Under the pieces are notes generated by a model. That model was not told where the DNA came from and made no database searches. It worked only from the letters and a program-made list of their open reading frames with translations. A stretch of DNA of 64,000 nt from Bacilli bacterium (GTDB taxonomy: Bacteria > Bacillota_I > Bacilli_A > RFN20 > CAG-826). The position numbers and the translations under genes are program-made. Each line of letters opens with the position of its first letter. The first letter of the stretch is position 1. Positions 31,038-38,057 of the stretch are shown here, in pieces. The stretch is taken from NCBI GenBank assembly GCA_024693415.1, contig JAILKX010000038.1, positions 1 to 64,000 of the forward strand, written 5' to 3'.

Positions 31038-32120
31038 GGGGCGGAGCGCTCTGCTTAAAGCTTCTTTTGGATGGGCCATCGAATAGTCAGAACCCTCAAG
31101 CTTTGACAAATCGACGAAGTCCGACACCCCAGGCAAAATGGCTTCGGGGTGTTTTTCTATGCAACCGCCAATCGCGATAAGGCGTTTGCTGTGGCGCAGA
31201 GAGAAATCGGAAAGGCAGCCAACGATTTTTCCGTCATGGCTTTGGTCGTCGATTCTCCCTTCGCCGGTAACGATGATATCCGCTTCGAGCAGCGCCTTGC
31301 TGACGGTGGGCGAGGATATGGCGAAATCGGCTCCGCTCAATATCTGGGCGTTTAGGCATCCGGCGGCCATAAAGCCTAACCCACCCGCTGCGCCAGACCC
31401 GGGGACGTTGCTAAAGTCGCGTTTCAATATCCTAGAAAATAGGTCGGCAATATGAATAGATCCTTGCTCCAAAATATCGATGTTTCTATCAGACACACCC
31501 TTTTGTTTTGCGAAAACATGCGCCGCTCCACGAGGTCCAAAAAGCACATTTTTCACATCAGAATAGATAGTAAAAATTACATCATCTTTTAATTTAGGAA
31601 ACCTAATCGAATAAACTCGAATTAATGAGCCGCCATTTGGTATGAATTCTATATTTTCCTTATCGTAAAAATGGGCCCCCAGGCACGCCAACGCTCCGCA
31701 CCCTAGGTCGTGCGTGATCACGCCGCCTAATCCAATGCTGATTCGTTTCGCGCCGCACTCGATTGATTTATTGATGCATTGCCCCAGCGCGAAAGAGGAA
31801 GAGTTCAATGCGTTAGCGCCATCTTCAATCTGGTGGTGACCGCAGGCAACCGCGGATTCTATGTATGCCTGGTCATCTTTCAAAAGTAACACGCCATCGA
31901 TATTCTTCGACATTGTCGCGTTAAAGATCGGGAATGAAATCCTATGCCCGCCGTTTGTTGCTTCAACCATATCGAGGAAGCCTTCTCCGCCATCTGAAAC
32001 AGGGAAAGCACGGACCGTTGCATTGGGGAGAGAAGCCGAAAACAAAGCTGTCAGATATTCGCCGATGTCCTTGCTGTCGATGCTTCCTTTGAACGAATCG
32101 GGAAGAATAACGATGTTCAT
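31002..32120 (-). CDS. glxK: Glycerate 2-kinase, GlxK/GarK family
   Basis: Phosphorylates D-glycerate with ATP, feeding it into lower glycolysis. The N-terminus MNIVILPDSFKGSIDS and the PVSDGGEGFLDM segment are diagnostic, followed by SIGLGGVITHDLGCGAL and GSGAAGGLGF and the C-terminal VTGEGRIDDQS. Length of 372 residues is normal. I start at 32120: the upstream in-frame ATG (32216) would add 32 residues not seen in the family, and TACAAT at 32128-32133 lies 7 nt before this ATG, suggesting a leaderless mRNA. Its 3' end overlaps addA convergently by 36 nt, so transcription of the two may interfere. Confidence 0.93.
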   Translation of the reverse strand: MNIVILPDSFKGSIDSKDIGEYLTALFSASLPNATVRAFPVSDGGEGFLDMVEATNGGHRISFPIFNATMSKNIDGVLLLKDDQAYIESAVACGHHQIEDGANALNSSSFALGQCINKSIECGAKRISIGLGGVITHDLGCGALACLGAHFYDKENIEFIPNGGSLIRVYSIRFPKLKDDVIFTIYSDVKNVLFGPRGAAHVFAKQKGVSDRNIDILEQGSIHIADLFSRILKRDFSNVPGSGAAGGLGFMAAGCLNAQILSGADFAISSPTVSKALLEADIIVTGEGRIDDQSHDGKIVGCLSDFSLRHSKRLIAIGGCIEKHPEAILPGVSDFVDLSKLEGSDYSMAHPKEALSRALRPLLDNLAGDGSH

Positions 32121-32238
32121 GTGAAAAATTGTATCATCAGATGCTAAATAGTGATTAATTTTTCTAGTACGCGTCGCGCGCAATTTGTATAATATCGATG
32201 TTCCGAAAAAAAGCATTTTTTATTAAAAGGTAGTCACA

Positions 32239-32598
32239 ATGGAAAACGAAGAAATCATGAACCCTGTCGAGGAAGTCGAAGAAGAGGTTGTTGAAGACCT
32301 TCTTCCGATCCCTGAATACAACGGTAAGAAAGCCACCAAAGACGAACTCAAAGAAACCGCGATCCGTGTCATCGCCCATAAGAAGAATGGGGATACTGTT
32401 ACCGTGAGCTTCCCAATCTCCGCTATCCTGAATTTCACCAAGGCGAAACCGGACTCCGCAATCGCGACCTCCAAATTCCTTAAGAACATCGACTTCAAGA
32501 TGATCCTCGGAATGGTGAGGATGGGTTTGACCGGTCCTCTTTGCTTCGTCGAGTCCCCGTCCGGCGAAGAGATCGAAGTCGTTGCCGAACGCCGCTAA
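32239..32598 (+). CDS. Hypothetical acidic protein
   Basis: A 119-residue soluble protein. The first 30 residues are almost all Glu/Val/Pro (VEEVEEEVVEDLL), then a compact domain with alternating strands (TAIRVIAHKKNGDTVTVSF, MILGMVRMGLTGPLCFVES). No family is recognised. TATAAT in TTTGTATAATATC (near 32186) gives a leader of about 45 nt, and AAAAGGT is the likely ribosome site. It is the last gene before the large non-coding RNA, on the same strand, and has its own terminator. Confidence 0.82.
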   Translation: MENEEIMNPVEEVEEEVVEDLLPIPEYNGKKATKDELKETAIRVIAHKKNGDTVTVSFPISAILNFTKAKPDSAIATSKFLKNIDFKMILGMVRMGLTGPLCFVESPSGEEIEVVAERR

Positions 32599-32615
32599 TA
32601 GAGTTTCTGATCAAA

Positions 32616-32645
32616 GTGGTCCTGCATCGCGGGACCCTTTTTTGT
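32616..32645 (+). terminator. Terminator after hypothetical gene
   Basis: GGTCC (32618-32622) pairs with GGACC (32632-32636), with further inner GC pairing, followed by seven T residues from 32638. It separates the upstream gene from the giant RNA promoter. Confidence 0.88.
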
Positions 32646-32849
32646 TACAAATTTTTTGAAAATAATTCGCCAAAGATTTTTTAAATTATTTTTGAAAAAT
32701 ATTTTTTTTGAAAAATTTTTTTAGAGAAAAATACCGACAGAATCTTTGGTTTAATATGGAAAACGCGCGCACGTACATATAGAAAAACTTTTTGAAAAAT
32801 TTTTTAAAAAAGGTGTTGACAAGGTTCTAAAATGTAGTAAAGTAATGGA
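32646..32849 (+). promoter_or_regulatory. Strong promoter with A/T-tract upstream region
   Basis: About 170 bp are very AT-rich in an otherwise GC-rich neighbourhood and repeat the theme TTTTTTGAAAAATTTTTT four or five times (near 32652, 32690, 32702 and 32790), resembling UP elements or phased bent DNA. The core promoter is TTGACA (32816-32821), 16 bp, TAAAGT (32838-32843). A start at about 32850 coincides with the first base of a closing stem of the RNA. This is rRNA-like promoter architecture. Confidence 0.82.
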
Positions 32850-33067
32850 CCACGCAGGAAGCGGGGCTCGCAAGAGTTCCTCGATGGCGTGGCTCGAAGG
32901 AAACCAAAAGTTTCCGGATGAGGTAAAGGAAAGCAACCCGCCGGGCGTCACATGGTGACGACAGATAGGGTGCTCGATCAGGATACCGCCACCTAGTGCG
33001 ATACGGGCTTGGTCGAAAGGCGAGTACCATCTATTGGGTGCATCGCCGCGGGAAATTCCCCTCCCGC

Positions 33068-34355
33068 CTGGTAGACCAGAAAAATGGGGCAGGAGAAGAG
33101 GAAGCGTTCCTGTGTGGGACGAAGACGAATCTCCTAGCAAACCTTCCCGCTGGGGAAGAGGAGGCCCGCCGAACATTCTGGCGGCAAGGTGGCTTGGAAA
33201 AGAATGGTGCGAGGTACCTGCGAAAGTAGGAGGAAGCCTCGCGATTGGGAGCACGGTCCTCAAAAACGTGCCTCAAGCGAAACGCTATCGAGGGTAAACC
33301 CAAAAGAGCGCTTGGCGATGAGTAAAGCTGAGGCGCGAGCCGCAGCCGGAAAAATCGTCGATGGCCCCTAAAGGCAACCATGGGGTCAAACGAGGAATCC
33401 TCCCTCGGGGCGTGAACGCCAAGAACGAAGGGTGATGTCGGAGTAAGTCCTTGCGATGAGGAACGAAAGGCATCAGAGAGGAAGGAGCGATCCTTCCCGC
33501 GGAAAGCTTCCCCGCACGATGAATCGCAGCGGAAGCAGTTCCCCAAGGACAACGGGTTTGGAGAAATCCATCGCGGTACAGGGGAGACCGGGCCGAGGCG
33601 TAAGCCGAAGGCCACGGGGTCAGGATACCTACCTGGCATCTGGTAGAACCAGAAAATCAAAAGCGGGTTCGCGAGGGCCGCAAGGCGAATCGCGAAGATC
33701 TAGGCCTGGCTAGCGATAGAGAGAACCTAGAGCGCAAGGGAATAGCGTCTGGTAGACCAGAAACAGTTCCCTTCTCGAGAGCGACCACCCCGTAAAAAGG
33801 GCAGGGCTTCCGGGATAGCCCCGAAGGCACGGCAACGTGAGGTAAGGGCCGGGAAACATCCCCTCCCAAAGTGAAACTGGTAAAAGAGGGATGTCAAACG
33901 AAAGGGCCGTCAGATAACTGATGGTCACCCGCTTGAGAACTTAGGCGAATCCATAAACCTAAGGTGCCCGAAAGAGGCTCGGCGTGCGGTAGACCGCTGG
34001 AAATGCCTCTCAGACCTCGTTCATCCCTTCTCCGCGAGGAGGTGAGGGACTCGGGGAACCCGCTTAGGCGGGGCTGGCAAGTAGTCCCCAGTGAGGGTAG
34101 TTCCCTCAAAAAGGATGCTGCTGATTCGCGACCGTGATTCCATTGAGGATGGGGTGATGGGCGGACCGGCAAGGTGCTCCCGACGGCAACGAAGGGAGGG
34201 CAAAGGAAGATAAGAAATCTTCCGCTCAGTGAACTGGGAAACAAAAAATCTTCGAGGAAGAGGCGTGCGTAATAGAGCGCAGGTCGATCGGCTCGGAATC
34301 CAAGAGGATAACCTCCTGGAGTGCCTGATGCAGGAACTTACACGCGGTAGACCGC
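33068..34355 (+). repeat. Five dispersed NNGG-UAGA(A)-CCNN hairpins in the giant RNA
   Basis: Copies: CTGGTAGACCAG at 33068-33079 and 33749-33760, CTGGTAGAACCAG at 33640-33652, and GCGGTAGACCGC at 33986-33997 and 34344-34355. The stem's outer two pairs change from CU/AG to GC/GC while the GG-UAGA-CC core is constant. All are followed by a purine-rich A stretch (AAAA, AAAA, AAAC, TGGAAA, AAAG). These look like a recurring tertiary-contact or protein-binding module. Confidence 0.8.
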
Positions 34356-34416
34356 AAAGAAGTACGCACCTCGTCGGATTGGAGACTTCTGACGTAAAAC
34401 AACAGTACCCGAGGGC

Positions 34417-34448
34417 ACCCCACAGCAATGTGGGGCGTTTCTTTTTTT
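34417..34448 (+). terminator. Terminator of the giant RNA
   Basis: CCCCACA (34418-34424) and TGTGGGG (34429-34435) enclose a GCAA loop, followed by CGTTTCTTTTTTT. Confidence 0.95.
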
Positions 34449-34643
34449 GCATCCTTATAATTCAGCGGCCTTTATTAATATAGTTACGCGCGCGTGCGCG
34501 AGAGAAGCTTTTCTGTTGGATTTTTGCGAAGAAAAATACTTTTTTTCCGTTTTTTGAGTGGCAATTATTCGGATAATCAATAAAATTAAAATAATAAGGG
34601 GAAGCAATAATAGCTTTCCGATAGTTCCGAGGAGGGTTTGTTT

Positions 34644-35249
34644 ATGGCGTTGATATTCTGTCCGGTGTGCAAAAGGAAGATCTCCAATCGTTCCAGCACT
34701 TGCCCTCATTGCGGAACGCCAATGAGCAAAATCAATGAGATGCTTGACCCCCATACAGGGAACAAAGTCGCTCCTCCGAAGCAGGTCAGCACCAAGATGC
34801 CGCCGGTGTATGGAACCATCGCTGGGCTTTCCTATAAGATCAGACGGATCGTGGGTCCGCGCTATCTGACCGAAGCGGTCATTAAGGAAGTGGCGCCCGG
34901 AAAGAATGATGAGGGCACCAAGATCGCCGTCCGCGCGCTCCACCTTCATTTCTACGATGAGCAGAAGCCGGAAGACAATATCGTCACGATCAAACCGCTC
35001 AGCAAAGAAGAAGCGAAGCGTGCGTTCCTCCGCTATGTCGGCGTTGAAATCATCCGCGCCCTTCGCGCCTTTGAGAAGAAAAACAAAGTCGAAGTGGTGG
35101 TGGACGAAGACGCTTTCCTCGCCGCCTGCATCGCCAAGAAACCCAGCAAAACGGATCAAGTCGAGCTATTGCCCGGCTTAGGCCGCGAATTCAGGCAATG
35201 TGGCCCAATCGTCGATGCGGTCTTCGAAAAAGTCAATCCATATCGCTGA
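34644..35249 (+). CDS. Zinc-ribbon domain protein, unknown function
   Basis: A 201-residue protein. Residues 1-30 form a zinc ribbon with two CxxC pairs (FCPVCKRK and CPHCGTPM), the remainder is an alpha/beta domain of unknown type (TEAVIKEVAPGKN, EEAKRAFLRYVGVEII) ending in VDAVFEKVNPYR. ATG at 34644 has GGAGGG 7 nt upstream; an in-frame TTG six bases earlier is too close to that site. It is the first gene downstream of the giant RNA on the same strand (about 195 bp away). A zinc ribbon can bind RNA or DNA, so partnership with the RNA is a testable inference. A terminator follows. Confidence 0.85.
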   Translation: MALIFCPVCKRKISNRSSTCPHCGTPMSKINEMLDPHTGNKVAPPKQVSTKMPPVYGTIAGLSYKIRRIVGPRYLTEAVIKEVAPGKNDEGTKIAVRALHLHFYDEQKPEDNIVTIKPLSKEEAKRAFLRYVGVEIIRALRAFEKKNKVEVVVDEDAFLAACIAKKPSKTDQVELLPGLGREFRQCGPIVDAVFEKVNPYR

Positions 35250-35269
35250 CTTATTTTGCACGCATATGC

Positions 35270-35298
35270 AAACGACCATCATTGATGGCCGTTTTTAT
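35270..35298 (+). terminator. Terminator after zinc-ribbon gene
   Basis: AACGACCATCA pairs with TGATGGCCGTT (one mismatch), followed by TTTT. It overlaps the promoter region of the next gene, whose TATAAT is at 35301-35306. Confidence 0.82.
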
Positions 35299-35314
35299 GT
35301 TATAATCTCTACCT

Positions 35315-36844
35315 ATGAAATTATGTAAGAAAATCGTCATAGTGGGGGCTGGGATATCGGGGATGACTGCCGGTATCTATGCTTTGGACAACGGTTACGA
35401 CGTGACGATTGTTGAAAAGCACATCATCGCCGGTGGACAGTGCACTGGCTGGGTTAGAAAAGAAACGTTCATCGATGGCTGCGCCCATTGGATCGTCGGA
35501 ACCAATCCGAAATCCCAATTGAACCCTTTGTGGCGCCATATTGGCGCGATCGATGACAATACCGCCATCCACGACACCGAATATTTCACGAAGTTCTATT
35601 ATGGCGATGAAATCGTCACGATCTACGCGGACCTGGATAAGCTCAAAGAGGAGTTCCTCCGCGTTGCCCCTGAGGACAAGAGGCAGATCAACAGCTTCAT
35701 CAGAGCCGTGAAAGCCTACCGTCATGTGAAGATCCCCGTCAAGAAGCCTCTCGATAAGATGAACTTCTTCGAATTGACCCATTTCGGAATCGGGATGCTT
35801 CCGATGGCTTTCCAATTCGCGATTGCCAAGCATACCTCATCCGTCAAATACGCGATGAAATTCAAATCGCCGATCCTGCGCTATGTCTTCAACAATATCT
35901 TGGGTGCTGACTACAATATCCATTCGTTCTTTTATGTCATGCAGGCCCTCTCGCTCCATGATGCGGGGATGATCGAAGGCGGCTCAAAGGCCATCGCCGA
36001 TCGCGTCCGCCGCAGATTCTTGGACAAAGGCGGCAATTTGGTCCTGGGCAATGGCGTTGAGAAGATCATCATCGAAGACAATACGGCCAAAGGCGTTTTG
36101 CTGAAAGACGGCAAGACGATCTATTCCGATTACGTCATTTCGAGCTGCGACGCATACCACACCCTGAATGTTCTTTTGGAAGGGAAATACCATGACCGCT
36201 TCTTCAAAGACCGTTTCGATAACCTGTCGGATTATCCTATCAATGCCTGCATGCTCGTCTGCTATCGCACCAAAAAGAACGTCGACAATGTGCCGAAGAT
36301 GATCTGCTACAGGATGGATAAGCCTTTCGTCGCCGGAACCAACGCGATCTCGGTTTGCTCCATCAGAAACCATTCCTTCGATAAGACGCTTAACAAGGAG
36401 TGGACGAGCATCAACGTCCTGCTCCAGGTGGACGATGGCGCATACCGCTATCTGAAAGGCCTCAACCGCGCCGACTATTTGGCATTCAAGAAGAATGCCG
36501 GCGAAGTGTTTGCGCAGCATGTTGCCAAAGCATACGGCATCGATCCGTCCGATTTGGATTTGATCGACGTGACCACCCCGCTAACTTATGAGCGTTACGT
36601 GAACAGCTATCACGGCTCATACATGTCCTTCATCATCACCTCGAGAAGCCACGGCCTGATGGGCAGCGGCGTTATCAAAGGCCTCAAGAACTTCGTCATG
36701 TGCGGACAATGGCTCATGCCTCCGGGAGGCTTGCCGGTAGCTTTGTTCACCGGCAAACACGCCGCAGCCCGCATCTGCTATATGGATCGCAAGAAGTTCC
36801 TTAATTTCGAAAGGAAACTCTATGCGAGCGTTTCTAAATCTTAA
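35315..36844 (+). CDS. FAD-dependent oxidoreductase, phytoene desaturase-like
   Basis: A 509-residue flavoprotein. The N-terminal Rossmann motif is KIVIVGAGISGMTAGIYALDNGYDVTIVEKH (GxGxxG with the terminal Glu), and GGSKAIADRVRRRF and the C-terminal GQWLMPPGGLPVALFTGKHAA are typical of the CrtI/CrtN-type NAD(P)/FAD proteins. Its substrate is unknown: the family includes carotenoid desaturases, retinol saturases and fatty-acid hydratase relatives. TATAAT (35301-35306) lies 8 nt before ATG without a ribosome site, indicating a leaderless mRNA. The next gene overlaps its end by 23 nt. Confidence 0.92.
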   Translation: MKLCKKIVIVGAGISGMTAGIYALDNGYDVTIVEKHIIAGGQCTGWVRKETFIDGCAHWIVGTNPKSQLNPLWRHIGAIDDNTAIHDTEYFTKFYYGDEIVTIYADLDKLKEEFLRVAPEDKRQINSFIRAVKAYRHVKIPVKKPLDKMNFFELTHFGIGMLPMAFQFAIAKHTSSVKYAMKFKSPILRYVFNNILGADYNIHSFFYVMQALSLHDAGMIEGGSKAIADRVRRRFLDKGGNLVLGNGVEKIIIEDNTAKGVLLKDGKTIYSDYVISSCDAYHTLNVLLEGKYHDRFFKDRFDNLSDYPINACMLVCYRTKKNVDNVPKMICYRMDKPFVAGTNAISVCSIRNHSFDKTLNKEWTSINVLLQVDDGAYRYLKGLNRADYLAFKKNAGEVFAQHVAKAYGIDPSDLDLIDVTTPLTYERYVNSYHGSYMSFIITSRSHGLMGSGVIKGLKNFVMCGQWLMPPGGLPVALFTGKHAAARICYMDRKKFLNFERKLYASVSKS

Positions 36845-38057
36845 AGGCAACCAACTGGCCTATTGTTTGGCAGAAGACAATCTGACCGTTGTTTCTAGCG
36901 GCCTTTTTTCAGACCCGACATGCCAGGATTTCATTGAACTGGTATCAAAAGAGGGGATTACGTGCTTCGTTTTCGACGGAATTGATTTCGCCTGGTCATT
37001 GGAGGACCTTTATAGGAAAGCCAAGAAGCAGGTGCCGGATTTCCTTTGCTATGACGTCCATTTCATCTTGTTCGATATGAGCGGATCCAACCGCGATTGG
37101 TCCTTTGAGGAAACCTTGCGGGCGCTTTTTGGCGGCGACAACCCAAGATTGAAGATGGAATCCGCCGAAGAGCAGGCCGTCTCCCTCTGCTATATGCTCA
37201 AAGAGGGTCTTTCGTATTTCGGAAAGAGCCTGGATGAGCTGAATATGCGTCCGATGGCGGATGCTTCTTTCTATACCCACGGTTGCCTCAACGCCATCTA
37301 CCAAAAGAGGCGTTTTGACAAAAACATTGAGGACGTGTATGCGAATTCAAGCAAAAGGGGGATCAAGAAGATGCTGTTCTTCGATCTTGAATGCGCGAAT
37401 TGCTTCGACGATATTGGCAAGGTTTGCGAATTCGGCGCCGTCATCACCGACATGGAATTCAACGTGCTTGAGCGCGTCTTCCTCATGATCAATCCCGATG
37501 ACCGCTTCATGCTCCGCGGCAGGGGAGGCGGTTCCGACCTTGTCCTCGCGTATTCCGAAAAGGATTACTTCAATTCCCCGAAGATCGCCTATTACGAAAA
37601 GAAGATCCGCGACCTATTGGAGGATCCCGAGACCCTTGTCGGCGGATTCGCCATCGATAACGACGTCTCTTTCTTGGCGACGGATTTCGATTCCTATGGC
37701 CTCGAGCAAGCGAACTACGATTGCTTCGACGTGCAGAAGTGGGTCTCTACCGAGGAAGGGTCCATCAGCCTTGAGAAAGCGTATCAGGAGTGGATTCCGA
37801 CCGAGGAGAAGCAGCCCTTCCGCGAGCATCGTTCCGTCGATGACGCCGAAATGACGATGCTCGTCGCGAAATTCTATGCGAAGAAAAACGAAAAGCCGGT
37901 CCTTGAACTCCTGAAGGAATTCCCGAACTCGGCTTATACGTCGAAGGGCTTTATCGATTATTGGGCGAGCAAGCGCGACCTTCCGATGAGGAAACGCCCG
38001 AAGAAGATCGTATCGTTCCCCTATTCGTCAGGTCATTCCAATCATTCAGATTCGTAA
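36822..38057 (+). CDS. DEDD-type 3'-5' exonuclease domain protein
   Basis: A 411-residue protein. The first 175 residues have no recognised family. From about residue 185 a DnaQ-like exonuclease fold appears: motif I MLFFDLECAN (Asp-x-Glu), motif II VGGFAIDNDVSFLATDF and motif III EHRSVDDAEM with the final Asp, separated by normal distances. It could be an RNase or DNase; the substrate cannot be read. The start lies within the end of the upstream oxidoreductase gene, so the two are translationally coupled. The C-terminus overlaps the convergent helicase gene by 16 nt. Confidence 0.87.
   Translation: MRAFLNLKGNQLAYCLAEDNLTVVSSGLFSDPTCQDFIELVSKEGITCFVFDGIDFAWSLEDLYRKAKKQVPDFLCYDVHFILFDMSGSNRDWSFEETLRALFGGDNPRLKMESAEEQAVSLCYMLKEGLSYFGKSLDELNMRPMADASFYTHGCLNAIYQKRRFDKNIEDVYANSSKRGIKKMLFFDLECANCFDDIGKVCEFGAVITDMEFNVLERVFLMINPDDRFMLRGRGGGSDLVLAYSEKDYFNSPKIAYYEKKIRDLLEDPETLVGGFAIDNDVSFLATDFDSYGLEQANYDCFDVQKWVSTEEGSISLEKAYQEWIPTEEKQPFREHRSVDDAEMTMLVAKFYAKKNEKPVLELLKEFPNSAYTSKGFIDYWASKRDLPMRKRPKKIVSFPYSSGHSNHSDS

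Larger units (their letters stand above)
32850..34448 (+). ncRNA. Giant structured non-coding RNA (about 1.6 kb), unassigned class
   Basis: The region is bounded by a strong promoter and an intrinsic terminator and has no credible gene: all open frames are short, shared between strands and lack ribosome sites. It is dense in perfect hairpins. The 5' end closes with CCACGC (32850-32855) paired to GCGTGG (32887-32892), enclosing AGGAA/TTCCT and CTC-GCAA-GAG. Others include GGAAGGA-GCGA-TCCTTCC (33480-33497), TTCGCGA/TCGCGAA around GCC-GCAA-GGC (33668-33696), CACG-GCAA-CGTG (33828-33839), CCGTCAG-ATAA-CTGATGG (33907-33924), CTCC-GCGA-GGAG (34030-34041), CCCGC-TTAG-GCGGG and GAAGAT/ATCTTC. Five hairpins carry UAGA(A) loops (33068, 33640, 33749, 33986, 34344). 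It does not match RNase P, tmRNA, rRNA or an intact intron. It could belong with the large RNAs such as ROOL, GOLLD or OLE, but is about twice their size. Confidence 0.85.

Noticed and set aside
32941..33010. Group II intron start: CAGATAGGGTG and GATACGGG resemble domain I of the Ll.LtrB intron
   Set aside because: No domain V (GAGC...GAAA...GGTTC) or boundary GUGYG...AY was found, there is no intron-encoded protein, and the region is bounded by its own promoter and terminator. The similarity spans only about 10 nt.
32850..34448. RNase P RNA, tmRNA or rRNA fragment
   Set aside because: The conserved P4 blocks (GAGGAAAGTCC, ACAGAAA), the tmRNA ends and rRNA signatures are absent, and the size does not match.
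33031..34452. Several open frames of 60-209 codons on both strands in the giant RNA region, some opening with plausible Met
   Set aside because: They overlap one another on opposite strands, have no ribosome sites, show Arg/Ser/Pro-rich shadow composition and interrupt perfect RNA hairpins.
34485..34500. Alternating CG tract (acgcgcgcgtgcgcga), also seen in several other intergenic gaps
   Set aside because: Short and without fixed spacing to promoters; in a GC-rich genome such tracts can arise by chance. A Z-DNA role cannot be supported from sequence alone.
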